Positions 28,268 to 37,394 of a stretch of 64,000 bases of DNA are shown here, in pieces. The notes beneath the pieces are model-generated. The model was not told where the DNA came from. It saw only the letters and a program-made list of their open reading frames with translations, and did not search any database. Origin of the DNA: Algicola sagamiensis DSM 14643 (lineage in GTDB: Bacteria; Pseudomonadota; Gammaproteobacteria; Enterobacterales; Alteromonadaceae); the NCBI RefSeq assembly GCF_000374485.1, contig NZ_KB894497.1:124001-188000 (forward strand). Direction: 5' to 3'. Numbering within the stretch: position 1 is the stretch's first letter; each line of letters begins with the position of its first letter. Made by a program: the position numbers and the translations under genes.

Positions 28268-28921
28268 TTGAAAACGACTAAATTAGCTCTTGCTGTTATC
28301 GGCGGCTTGATGACTTTCGGCTCTTCTGCTGGCGTAATTGATTTTAACTCAAACCCAGACGTATCTGACCGCGATATTTACATCTATGGTATGGCGCATG
28401 GTGGCACTGGTTGCCCAGCGGATTCAGTGAGTGCAGTGATGGCTGCTGATCACCAGACAATCAGTGTTTTCTTTGACGAGTACTTAGCGGACTCATCTGC
28501 AAGCAGCCGTGGTCGTGACCGTAAAACATGTAACATCGGTCTTTCCGTGAAAGTGCCACACGGCCTTTCTGTTGCATTGATTGAAATGGACTACCGTGGA
28601 TTCGTTGATGTACCTCCAGGCGGATATGCGTCTTTAGATGCGAGCTACTTCTTTGCTGGTCAAACAGTTGGCAGAAACTATCATCGTGAGTGGGGTTCTG
28701 CAAATGAGCCAGTGGTACAAGACTTTGTAGAAGATGATTCATTTAACGTTGGCGCGATTGTTTGGTCGCCGTGTGGCACAGATGCAATTCTTCGTGCTAA
28801 TACAAGTATCCGCGCAAATAAGCCTCGTAGCGGCGATGGAGATACATTCATCCAGGTGGATACGATCGATATCAGCTCTGGTATGGTATACCAGCTGCAA
28901 TGGGCTGAGTGTACAGAATAA
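28268..28921 (+). CDS. DUF4360 family exported protein
   Basis: A 217-aa protein with signal peptide (KTTKLALAVIGGLMTFGSSAG). The mature sequence shows the DUF4360 pattern: GGTGCPADSVSAVMAADHQT at its start, ISVFFDEYLAD, RKTCNIGLSVKVPHG, IEMDYRGFVDVPPG and WSPCGTD, ending WAECTE. Four cysteines (GTGCP, KTCN, SPCG, AECT) are consistent with two disulfides. Function is unknown; related proteins are secreted in fungi and bacteria. TTG at 28268 with GGAG 8 bp upstream is the best start; ATG at 28238 would give an unlikely N-terminal extension. A strong terminator follows. Confidence 0.85.
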   Translation: MKTTKLALAVIGGLMTFGSSAGVIDFNSNPDVSDRDIYIYGMAHGGTGCPADSVSAVMAADHQTISVFFDEYLADSSASSRGRDRKTCNIGLSVKVPHGLSVALIEMDYRGFVDVPPGGYASLDASYFFAGQTVGRNYHREWGSANEPVVQDFVEDDSFNVGAIVWSPCGTDAILRANTSIRANKPRSGDGDTFIQVDTIDISSGMVYQLQWAECTE

Positions 28922-28944
28922 GAAAGCCCTGACTTTCGTGAGCA

Positions 28945-28972
28945 AAAAAGAGCCAGCATGCTGGCTCTTTTT
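28945..28972. terminator. Bidirectional rho-independent terminator
   Basis: A perfect 28-bp palindrome with a GAGCCAGC/GCTGGCTC core flanked by A5 on the left and T5 on the right. It serves both the DUF4360 gene (plus) and the maltoporin-family gene (minus), which converge here. Confidence 0.93.
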
Positions 28973-28987
28973 GATCGTGCCTGAAAG

Positions 28988-30286
28988 TTACCACCAGGAC
29001 TCGACTTGAATACCAAGGGTTGTACCAGACGTATCATCACCATAAGGCGCATCAACATTTGTACCTATCATCCCTTTGAATTCATCACTCCATGAAGCTG
29101 TTGTGACAAATGCACGAAGAACAGGGCGTGTATAGTAACCTTTTCCTTTGGCAACTTGGACTGCAAAGGTGAGCTTTGTTAATCCACCTGAACGATCTTC
29201 AATTTCATCTTTGACATGGTCATAGCCAAGTTCTGTTGCGAAACTGACATGCTCATTGAAGTAATAAACAGGGCGAATACCTGTGCTATACCAGCTGATT
29301 TTTGAGCCAGCTTTTCCTGCTTTACCTTTGTCATCTTGACGGGCAATGAGTGCCCATTGTGCTGACCAACGATCATCATTGTAGACAAAGTTATTGTTGA
29401 TCTCCCACATAGAAGCTTCGCTGAGATCGTATCCTTGCATTTCGTTGACAGGTTTTCCATTACCTTGATCGACGGTAGCACCATTTCGATAAAGGAAAGC
29501 GACGGTATTATTTCCACCGAATACTTTTGAGTCTAACCAAGTTCCTAATGCAAACCCGTCTTCGCTCGAAAAGCCATCAATGAGAACGGGAACTGGAGAG
29601 CCGTTGATAGGCGTGGTGATTTGATCATCTGGAGTTTGATGACGTTTTGTATATCCTAGCCAGTAGGTGAGTTGATGTTGTTGATTCAGTTGCTGACGAT
29701 AACGAAAGTCGAGAGATGATGAGTTGAGAAGCACTTCAGAAGATTGTGATGACCCATTCTCTATGTTGAGCTTATCTTCAAATCGGAATAGGGCGAGATC
29801 CCAATTGTCTGTCCCAAGTCCAGCACCTGCTTTTGCCCCTTGCCCTGAACTCAACCAGTAATAATCATTCATATGAATATCACGGCGATCATAATAGCGG
29901 CGTCCTACCCAAACATGCATCCCGTCAGCGATGATATCATCCATTTCGACATATGCTTGTGTCACATCTTTGATACTGAGATCGCCTTCACCGTGTGGTT
30001 TATGTCCATTGACCATAAAAACTGCACGGTAGTTTTTGTTGCCAGAGGCAGTATTGAGCTGATTTTGGTGCTCAACAGCCAGTTCGATATAGGAATCTGA
30101 TTCATTCCCCAAACGGTATTTCGCGCGTGCGCCGGGCAGTTGAAAATTAGCTTGGGTTTGACCGCTTTCACTCGCACCCAGACCCGTTCTTAAATAGCCA
30201 TGGAATTCTGTATTTGTTTGAACATCGGCAATCGCATGAGAGGATAAGAGGGAAGAAATCGCAATAAAGAGCATACGTCTTTGCAT
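28988..30286 (-). CDS. Maltoporin (LamB)-family outer membrane porin
   Basis: A 432-aa outer membrane beta-barrel with signal peptide (cleavage after SSHAIA-D, about residue 20). LamB landmarks are the N-terminal EFHGYLRTGLGASESG, the ARAKYRLGNESDSYIEL strand, VWVGRRYYDRRDIHMNDYYW, SWYSTGIRPVYYF, ELGYDHVKDE, TRPVLRAFVTTASW and the terminal aromatic VESWW. It should pass maltodextrins or related sugars, but no other mal genes are nearby, so the substrate is uncertain. ATG at 30286 has AGGA upstream. It is transcribed alone. Confidence 0.9.
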   Translation of the reverse strand: MQRRMLFIAISSLLSSHAIADVQTNTEFHGYLRTGLGASESGQTQANFQLPGARAKYRLGNESDSYIELAVEHQNQLNTASGNKNYRAVFMVNGHKPHGEGDLSIKDVTQAYVEMDDIIADGMHVWVGRRYYDRRDIHMNDYYWLSSGQGAKAGAGLGTDNWDLALFRFEDKLNIENGSSQSSEVLLNSSSLDFRYRQQLNQQHQLTYWLGYTKRHQTPDDQITTPINGSPVPVLIDGFSSEDGFALGTWLDSKVFGGNNTVAFLYRNGATVDQGNGKPVNEMQGYDLSEASMWEINNNFVYNDDRWSAQWALIARQDDKGKAGKAGSKISWYSTGIRPVYYFNEHVSFATELGYDHVKDEIEDRSGGLTKLTFAVQVAKGKGYYTRPVLRAFVTTASWSDEFKGMIGTNVDAPYGDDTSGTTLGIQVESWW

Positions 30287-30533
30287 GGTTATACATCCTG
30301 AATGAAATAGATCCAAAGTTTTTATTGATTTTTCACTGGATCGATGAAACGGAGGATGAATTCTATCAGCTTGTCTTTGGAAATAAATTTATTGTTGATT
30401 TAAAAATAAAAATTCATAATTTCTTCTGGTTTAATTCTCCTGTTTTTTGTCTGTAATCCTGTTCTAGACTATGAAAAAAGAAGCGGCCTTGATAGGCTGT
30501 CAGCCCATCATTGGAATTATATTTGGAGGCGTT

Positions 30534-32420
30534 ATGTCCCAAAATGGACAGTTTCAACTCTTTAAAACGCGGCGATTTTTACCATTTTTCTTTACTCAGG
30601 CATTTGGTGCACTGAACGACAATATTTATAAAAATGCACTGATGCTATTGGTTGCATTTAGTGCGGCTGCTTCTTTGCCATTATCGACCAATACACTCAT
30701 GAACCTCGCCGCAGGGTTGTTTATTTTTCCTTTCTTTTTATTTTCCGCACTTGCTGGGGAAATTGCGGATCGATTGAACAAAACTCGGTTGATCCAAATC
30801 ATTAAAGCCGTTGAGATTGGCATCATGCTTTCTGCTGCTGGAGCACTGGCACTTGAATCATACACATTATTATTTTTACTACTCTTTTTGATGGGAACAC
30901 AGTCTGCATTTTTTGGACCTGTCAAGTATGCGATATTACCTGAACTTGTGAAAAATGACGCGCTTGTGGGTGCAAATGGTCTTGTAGAAATGGGGACTTT
31001 TGTTTCGATTTTACTTGGAACTCTTATCGCTGGTGTGCTGATGGGATTTGAAGATGTCATTCGTCTTGTTGGGGTCACTGTCATCAGCGTTTCTATGTTG
31101 GGCTTTTTCTGCTCGCTTTTTATCCCTTCGATACCCTCAAAAAATGAAGTAACCAAACCGCTTCGTTACCAACCTTGGCGGCAAACGAAAAAGGTCATCG
31201 GCCTTGCTTATGGCCAACGTGAATTATATTTGGCGATTATGGCAATTAGCTGGTTCTGGTTTTTAGGCGCGAGTTATCTGACTCAATTCCCGAATTTTGC
31301 CAAAACGAACCTGAATGGTGATGACTCTGTCGTAACGGCAATGTTGATGGCATTTTCAATCGGTGTTGGCGTCGGTTCATTGTTATGTGAACGCTTATCT
31401 GGCAGAAAGGTTGAGCTTGGGATTGTTCCACTTGGCTCAATCGGCCTGACGATCTTCGGCTTACTGTTGTATGGTGTATCTCCAATTGAAAGTGAGACGA
31501 CAGAACTCATGTCACTTGGTGGGTTCCTGACGACGATTTATGGTTGGGGGGTACTCATTAACTTGGCTCTGATTGGTGTCTTTGGTGGGATATTTATCGT
31601 ACCACTCTATGCATTACTTCAACAAAATGCTTCGCAGGAAAACCGGGCGAAGGTCATTGCAGCGAATAACATTTTCAATGCCTTATTCATGGTCGGTAGT
31701 GCTGTCCTCGGGATTGTTTTTCTATCCGTCTTTCATTTGGCAATTCCAGAATACTTTGCTGTGCTGGCTATCATGAATATTGCTGTTTCTATTTATGTAT
31801 TTACGCGTATTCCTGTTTTTACGATCCGTTTTATCATCTGGGTGATCACGCATACTTTTTATCGCGTCAGAGCAAAAGGGCTTGAGCATATTCCGGATGA
31901 AGGTGCAGCGGTACTTGTATGTAACCATGTCAGTTATGTTGATGCGCTCATTTTGGCAGGCGCTTGCCGTCGCCCTATTCGATTCATTATGGATAAACCA
32001 ATCTATGATATTTGGGTCCTCACATGGTTTTTCCGCTTGGCTGGGGCAATTCCAATTACAAGTCCACGGTATGATCGTGAGTGTTATGAGCAATCTTTTG
32101 TCACAATTAAAAAGGCATTAGAAAATGGTGAACTTGTTTTGATTTTCCCTGAAGGAAAATTAACAAGAAATGGTGAAATTAACTCCTTTAAGCCTGGGAT
32201 TAATCGGATCCTAGAGGAAACCCCGGTTCCTGTTGTACCAATCGTACTACAAAACTTATGGGGTTCTTTTTTCAGCCATGAAGGGAAAGGTGCTTTTAAG
32301 CCAGGAAAACGCTTTTGGTCGAAAATCAATATCATCGGTGAGCCAGTGATAGATGGGCATGAAGTTCGTGCAAAAACATTAGAAACAAAAATTCGTGAAA
32401 TGAGAGGTGATTATCGTTGA
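30534..32420 (+). CDS. MFS transporter fused to PlsC-type acyltransferase
   Basis: A 628-aa fusion. The first roughly 430 residues form a 12-span major-facilitator domain resembling LplT (FFTQAFGALNDNIYKNAL at the start, LAGEIADRLNK loop). The C-terminal about 190 residues are a 1-acylglycerol-3-phosphate acyltransferase domain with NHVSYVD (His465-X4-Asp470) and FPEGKLTRNGEINSFKPG. In E. coli LplT imports lysophospholipids and Aas re-acylates them; here transporter and acyltransferase are one chain and the acyl-ACP synthetase domain of Aas is absent. A role in lysophospholipid recycling is likely by family. ATG at 30534 with GGAGG at 4 bp is preferred to 30471. Confidence 0.9.
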   Translation: MSQNGQFQLFKTRRFLPFFFTQAFGALNDNIYKNALMLLVAFSAAASLPLSTNTLMNLAAGLFIFPFFLFSALAGEIADRLNKTRLIQIIKAVEIGIMLSAAGALALESYTLLFLLLFLMGTQSAFFGPVKYAILPELVKNDALVGANGLVEMGTFVSILLGTLIAGVLMGFEDVIRLVGVTVISVSMLGFFCSLFIPSIPSKNEVTKPLRYQPWRQTKKVIGLAYGQRELYLAIMAISWFWFLGASYLTQFPNFAKTNLNGDDSVVTAMLMAFSIGVGVGSLLCERLSGRKVELGIVPLGSIGLTIFGLLLYGVSPIESETTELMSLGGFLTTIYGWGVLINLALIGVFGGIFIVPLYALLQQNASQENRAKVIAANNIFNALFMVGSAVLGIVFLSVFHLAIPEYFAVLAIMNIAVSIYVFTRIPVFTIRFIIWVITHTFYRVRAKGLEHIPDEGAAVLVCNHVSYVDALILAGACRRPIRFIMDKPIYDIWVLTWFFRLAGAIPITSPRYDRECYEQSFVTIKKALENGELVLIFPEGKLTRNGEINSFKPGINRILEETPVPVVPIVLQNLWGSFFSHEGKGAFKPGKRFWSKINIIGEPVIDGHEVRAKTLETKIREMRGDYR

Positions 32421-32524
32421 ACTTTTTCAATGGCCACAAGTCTGACTTTCTGCATGATATGAATGTCGCAATTGAAGCTACATGCATTTAAATGCATCCT
32501 ACTACGTAAATATTCCAGTCAACG

Positions 32525-32553
32525 AAGCCCGGCAATGTCGGGCTTTTATTTTT
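32525..32553 (+). terminator. Rho-independent terminator after MFS-acyltransferase gene
   Basis: AAGCCCG (32525-32531) pairs with CGGGCTT (32539-32545) around a 7-nt loop, followed by TTATTTTT. Confidence 0.88.
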
Positions 32554-32662
32554 GAAATAGTTTGTAACAAATTTAAAGATGACATCCGTATCGTGGAAAT
32601 TAGGATGGCGTTAAAGAATTAACTTTCCATGTTGATTTAAAAAGGAACAGGAATAACCCTCT

Positions 32663-35530
32663 ATGAAAAAAATCCATCAAGGCTTTGTATTCAGTGCAAT
32701 CGCACTTGCGTTACTCGGTGGCTGTCAATCGACACAAACAACACATCAAACCGATCAACTCATTGTCAGCCCGAGTGATCAGCGTGCCTATGATACGGTT
32801 GTATTAGAAAATGGAATCGAAGTGATCTTAGTCTCTGATCCATCAGCAGAAAAGTCCGCAGCATCTTTGAGTGTTGGTGTAGGTTTGCTCCATGATCCGA
32901 AAGAGCACCAAGGCATGGCTCATTATCTGGAACATATGTTGTTCCTTGGGACGAAGCGTTTTCCTGACTCCAATGAATATAGCGAATTTATGACGCAAAA
33001 TGGTGGGATGCACAATGCTTATACCTGGTTGGATATCACCAACTATATGTTTAAGGTCAATCCAGATGCTTATAACGAAGCATTAGATCGTTTCTCCGAC
33101 TTCTTTAAAAACCCACTATTGACGCCAGAGTACACAGATAAAGAAAGAAATGCAGTGAATGCTGAGTGGTCGATGCGCCGAGAAATGGATTTTTTCACCA
33201 CTTATAAACTTGAACGCTCGATGATGGGTGATCATCCTGCGAACCGTTTTCTGATTGGTAACCTGGAAACCTTGAAAGACACACCAAACAGCAAGTTGCA
33301 CACCGCGACTGTTAACTTCTTTAATCAGTATTATTCTGCAAACCTGATGAAGTTAGCAATGGTGAGTAATCGCCCACTTTCAGAAATGCGTATGATGGCG
33401 AAAAAGCATTTCAGTACGATTCAAAATAAAAATATTGAGAAGCCAACTGTCACAGCGAAGTTGAACTTTGATGAAGTTGGGCAGAAGCAGATCAGTTACC
33501 ACCCGCATAAAGATGAAAAGCGTCTTCGTTTATCCTTTGTGATTGAAAACAATCAAGCACAGTTTAGAAGTAAACCGAATCATTTTCTTTCCTATCTTAT
33601 TGGTTCAGAAATGCCGGGCACACCTGCGGCGGTGCTGCGTGAAAAGGGCTGGATCAACAATCTAGTGGCATCAACTTCTCCAGAAGCTTACGGGAATTAC
33701 GGAACATTTGATATTGATATTGCGCTCACGGACAAGGGGATGAAAAAGCGCGATGAAATCTCCGGTATGATCTTCAATTATCTCGATTTGATCCGAGCAA
33801 AAGGGATCGATGAGAAATATTTCAAAGAGATCCAAGTTTCTCTACAAAATAAATTCCGCTTTTTAGAGAAGCAAGATGAGTTTTCCTATGTGAGTCAATT
33901 ATCTGGGGCAATGCAGGATTACCCAATCAATCATGCGATTGATGCCGGGTTTCGATATGATCACTTTGATGCAAAGGCGGTACAAAAGGTCCTTGATCAG
34001 CTGACACCTGAACATTTAAGACTGTGGCATATATCTAAAGAAGAAGAAACGGACCAATCCATGCACTTTTATGATGGTCAATATCAAGTGCGAGACATGG
34101 ATAAAGCGATGATTGAAAAGTGGCAAAATCAAGCGGCTAAATATGTCTTAAAATTGCCGAATGTGAATAGGTTACTTCCAGAGAATTTCGATCTAAAAAC
34201 AACGAAAATGGCTGCACAGTCTAAGCCAATGAAGCAATACGACAAAGATGGTATTCAGATTTGGCAACAACCGAGTCAGCTTTTTCCAAATCAACCAAAA
34301 GGGAAAACTTGGATTTATTTGAATACAGCACTGGGTGCAAATGATGCGAAAAAGTCAGTCATGCTGCAGCTTTGGCAAGATCTTTATGATAAGCAGCAGG
34401 CTGCACTCATTATGGAAGCTGGCATTGCCGGAATGAACATGAGCTTATCATCAGGGAATGGCTTGTTTTTAAGTCTCTCCGGATTTACGGATAAGCAGTC
34501 ACTGCTTTTATCTGAAGCGTTGAAAGCGTTAAAGCCAAGTCTCTCACCGGAGGCATTCAAGCAAGCTGTTGATACGTATGTTCGAAGTATTAAAAGTTCT
34601 GAAGTCGGATTTCCGGTGCAGCAACTTGGGCCGACGATGCGTAAAGTAATGAGTCGTTCAGCATGGCGTAATACAACATTGATCAACGTTGCAGAAAACT
34701 TGCAGCAACATGAATTATCGGCGTTTATGGAGCAATTGCTTCAAGAGAATACAATTCGTGTCATGATGTTTGGGAATTATGATCAGTCTGATGTGACGCG
34801 TGTAGCGAAACAGATCCAATCGGCATTTCCACACCGCAAGAATACGGCTTACACGAAAACCCAGTATTTGAAGCCACAGAAAGGCGATCGTTTTGTCTTT
34901 CAAAAAGAACTGCCTGTGGCAGATCTAGGTATGTTGGACTTGTATATTTCATCAGAGCCTGGCATGAAACAGCGAGCTATCTCGAATGTCCTTTCACGGC
35001 ACCTTCGTTTAAAGGCATTTGATACGCTAAGAACGGAAGAGCAACTTGGTTACTCCGTAGGCGCATTTGCAACCAAAATGAAAGATCACGCTGCACTGGG
35101 GTTATTTATCCAAACGCCAGTGAAAGCGCCAAAAGACATGTTAGCGCGATTTGACCAATTTAAGCGAGAGTATGCACAAATGCTGGATAAGCTTACGGTT
35201 GCAGAGTTCGAAAAAATCAAAGCAAGTACACTGGTTGCTTTACGAGAAAAACCGAAGAACCTATCAGAAGAAGCTGGAGAGCTTTATTCTGATTGGATAC
35301 AAGAAAAATGGACATTCGATACACTTGAGCAGATGATTAACGAAACAGAGAAAGTAACATTGCAGGATATTCGTACTTTCTACCATCAAATGATGCTCAA
35401 CCCGGAAACACCGCGCTTAAATCTTCAGTTAAAAGGGCAAAAGTTTAAAGATGCACCTTTTGCTGAAATTGATGGCCAACAGGTGATTGAAGACTTAGCA
35501 TTGTTCCATCAGAAAATGAAATTACAGTAG
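32663..35530 (+). CDS. Lipoprotein pitrilysin-type M16 zinc peptidase
   Basis: A 955-aa insulinase-family peptidase. The inverted zinc motif is HYLEH (His87, Glu90, His91), with the third ligand at Glu168 (NAVNAEWS), as in pitrilysin/protease III. Unlike soluble periplasmic E. coli PtrA the N terminus is a lipoprotein signal (LALLGGC, Cys21, followed by QSTQTT), so it is anchored to a membrane on the periplasmic side. The C-terminal half carries the inactive M16 repeat with the conserved RTEEQLGYSVG. It degrades short peptides by family. It stands alone between two terminators. Confidence 0.92.
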   Translation: MKKIHQGFVFSAIALALLGGCQSTQTTHQTDQLIVSPSDQRAYDTVVLENGIEVILVSDPSAEKSAASLSVGVGLLHDPKEHQGMAHYLEHMLFLGTKRFPDSNEYSEFMTQNGGMHNAYTWLDITNYMFKVNPDAYNEALDRFSDFFKNPLLTPEYTDKERNAVNAEWSMRREMDFFTTYKLERSMMGDHPANRFLIGNLETLKDTPNSKLHTATVNFFNQYYSANLMKLAMVSNRPLSEMRMMAKKHFSTIQNKNIEKPTVTAKLNFDEVGQKQISYHPHKDEKRLRLSFVIENNQAQFRSKPNHFLSYLIGSEMPGTPAAVLREKGWINNLVASTSPEAYGNYGTFDIDIALTDKGMKKRDEISGMIFNYLDLIRAKGIDEKYFKEIQVSLQNKFRFLEKQDEFSYVSQLSGAMQDYPINHAIDAGFRYDHFDAKAVQKVLDQLTPEHLRLWHISKEEETDQSMHFYDGQYQVRDMDKAMIEKWQNQAAKYVLKLPNVNRLLPENFDLKTTKMAAQSKPMKQYDKDGIQIWQQPSQLFPNQPKGKTWIYLNTALGANDAKKSVMLQLWQDLYDKQQAALIMEAGIAGMNMSLSSGNGLFLSLSGFTDKQSLLLSEALKALKPSLSPEAFKQAVDTYVRSIKSSEVGFPVQQLGPTMRKVMSRSAWRNTTLINVAENLQQHELSAFMEQLLQENTIRVMMFGNYDQSDVTRVAKQIQSAFPHRKNTAYTKTQYLKPQKGDRFVFQKELPVADLGMLDLYISSEPGMKQRAISNVLSRHLRLKAFDTLRTEEQLGYSVGAFATKMKDHAALGLFIQTPVKAPKDMLARFDQFKREYAQMLDKLTVAEFEKIKASTLVALREKPKNLSEEAGELYSDWIQEKWTFDTLEQMINETEKVTLQDIRTFYHQMMLNPETPRLNLQLKGQKFKDAPFAEIDGQQVIEDLALFHQKMKLQ

Positions 35531-35541
35531 ACACTTCGTTT

Positions 35542-35582
35542 AAAAGCAATCCAGTTCTAAAGTGGCGCTGGATTGCTTTTTT
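35542..35582 (+). terminator. Rho-independent terminator of the pitrilysin gene
   Basis: AAAAGCAATCCAG (35542-35554) pairs with CTGGATTGCTTTT (35568-35580), a 13-bp perfect stem ending in a run of Ts. A second short stem CCCCG/CGGGG (35585-35600), followed by ATTTT, lies directly behind it. Confidence 0.9.
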
Positions 35583-35626
35583 AGCCCCGTAACAGCGGGG
35601 ATTTTCTATAGGTCAGCAGGCTCTGA

Positions 35627-36469
35627 TTACTGACGGTTCGTTCTGATATTTGGCGCTGATTTGTCAGTATTGGTTCTGTACGGGTTGATATCCAGCCCAC
35701 CACGACGCGTATAGCGAGCAAAAACACTGAGCTCAGTGGGGTGACAGAATTTCATAATGTCTGTGAAAATTCGCTCGACGCACTGTTCATGGAACTCATT
35801 GTGCTGACGGAAAGAAATCAAATAACGAAGTAATGCCTCTCGATTGATTTGAGGGCCTTTGTACACAATGATGACACTGCCCCAGTCTGGTTGGCTTGTG
35901 ATCAGGCAGTTCGATTTCAACAAATGGCTATGGAGCGTTTCTTCGACAGTTATTTCTGCAGCTGCATTTTCCAAATAATTGGGTTGAAATTCGTAATCTT
36001 CGATGGAGATATCAAGCTCGTCAATACTTTCACCTGGTAGTGGTGTAAAGGTAAAAGGATCAAGATCATTCGGTCCAAATATTTCAACCTGCACTGGTGC
36101 TTTGGCGATGTTGCTTAAATCAGCTGCAATTGTTTGTTGGACTTGTTCATGGGAGTCGAATTTTGTCTGATTAAAGCTATTGAGATATAACTTGAAGCTC
36201 TTGGACTCAATGAGACACTCGCTATCGAATGGAATTGAAAACTTTGCTAGCGCGACTATCGGCTTGCCATTCGCATTGAGCCAGCTGAGTTCGTAGCCCG
36301 TCCAAATATCTTCACCATGAAATGGCAGAGTATTGCCAAGCTCAAGATCATCGCGATTCAGTGAACGTGGCACACCGTGTAACAAAGATGGATCATATTC
36401 AGATTTATACTCAGTGGTTTTCCCCAGTGGGACAGAAGCCAGTGCTGGTGAGTCAGCATATTTAGTCAT
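35627..36469 (-). CDS. queF: NADPH-dependent 7-cyano-7-deazaguanine reductase
   Basis: A 280-aa QueF of the long YqcD-type, which reduces preQ0 to preQ1 in queuosine synthesis. Two tunnelling-fold halves are visible, with the catalytic Cys and Asp in [17 protein letters not shown] and the substrate-binding glutamate in [12 protein letters not shown]. The N-terminal [18 protein letters not shown] and C-terminal [14 protein letters not shown] are diagnostic. Length matches E. coli (282). ATG at 36469 is preceded by AGGGA; the frame opens 20 codons earlier without support. It sits alone, convergent with the pitrilysin gene. Confidence 0.96.
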   Translation of the reverse strand: MTKYADSPALASVPLGKTTEYKSEYDPSLLHGVPRSLNRDDLELGNTLPFHGEDIWTGYELSWLNANGKPIVALAKFSIPFDSECLIESKSFKLYLNSFNQTKFDSHEQVQQTIAADLSNIAKAPVQVEIFGPNDLDPFTFTPLPGESIDELDISIEDYEFQPNYLENAAAEITVEETLHSHLLKSNCLITSQPDWGSVIIVYKGPQINREALLRYLISFRQHNEFHEQCVERIFTDIMKFCHPTELSVFARYTRRGGLDINPYRTNTDKSAPNIRTNRQ

Positions 36470-36713
36470 AATTTTTCCCTGTTTTTGCCAAAAGCATCGG
36501 TATTTTAATGGATTTGGCTCCAAAGACAATCATTCGTCCAGTGTCTTGTCGATTTGCTGTGATATTTCATCATAACTCGTACAGTCATTAATGATTTTTC
36601 TAATCCTTTAGTTAGGTATTAACAAACTTTTGTTACTGTTCAGCCACCAGATCCATTCTATTATTAGGAATTACCACATAAATCACTTAGATAGCGCTGA
36701 TGGATATAACGAA

Positions 36714-37394
36714 ATGCTTGTTCTGCTGGTAGAAGATGATATTGATTTGGCTGAACTCGTTTTTGAATATTTGGAGTCTGAATCCATAGAATGTGATTTG
36801 GCATTTAATGGTGTGATGGGGCTGGAGCTGGTTAATCAAAATCAATACGATGTGATTGTCATGGATATTATGATGCCTCGTATGGATGGTTTGACTTTAT
36901 GTGCCAGGATCAGGAATTCAGGTGTTTCAACACCTTGCCTGATGTTGACCTCTCGAGACACGCTCGATGATAAATTGTCAGGATTTGAGCAAGGTGCTGA
37001 TGACTATATGGTCAAGCCATTTGAACTGCAGGAATTGGTTGCACGGGTTCGGGCGCTTTCGCGGCGTCATTCTAATCCAGCGAGCTTGCTACAAGTGGCA
37101 GATCTCACTTTAAATACAACCACGCACCAAGCGGCTCGAAAGAATCGTCAACTATCACTCAGTCCCATCGAGTGGAAAATACTTGAATATCTGATGCGGG
37201 AAAGCCCAAAAGTTGTATCCAGAGAACAGCTGGAAGCACTAATCTGGGGTGATGAACCGCCTTCAAAAGATGCCTTGAAAACACAAATCTACCGTTTACG
37301 ACAGATTGTTGATGGGGATCATCAACAGCCACTATTACACACCATTCGTGGGACAGGCATTACACTGAGAAAAAATGATGAAAACAACAGTTAG
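36714..37394 (+). CDS. OmpR-family response regulator
   Basis: A 226-aa regulator. The receiver domain has acidic residues EDD at 8-10, the phosphorylated Asp in VIVMDIMMPRMDG (about residue 52), the Thr/Ser switch and KPFE lysine. The winged-helix DNA-binding domain covers about 125-222 and ends HTIRGTGITLRKND. ATG at 36714 begins the conserved MLVLLVEDD; the upstream frame from 36630 lacks a site. A 16-bp palindrome (36620-36635) lies in the promoter region. It overlaps the downstream kinase gene by 20 bp, so they form one two-component operon. Confidence 0.93.
   Translation: MLVLLVEDDIDLAELVFEYLESESIECDLAFNGVMGLELVNQNQYDVIVMDIMMPRMDGLTLCARIRNSGVSTPCLMLTSRDTLDDKLSGFEQGADDYMVKPFELQELVARVRALSRRHSNPASLLQVADLTLNTTTHQAARKNRQLSLSPIEWKILEYLMRESPKVVSREQLEALIWGDEPPSKDALKTQIYRLRQIVDGDHQQPLLHTIRGTGITLRKNDENNS

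Noticed and set aside
30287-30470. GGAGGATGA-like sequences before the maltoporin-family gene as MalT boxes
   Set aside because: A single overlapping pair in the opposite orientation is not enough; MalT sites occur in sets near -35.
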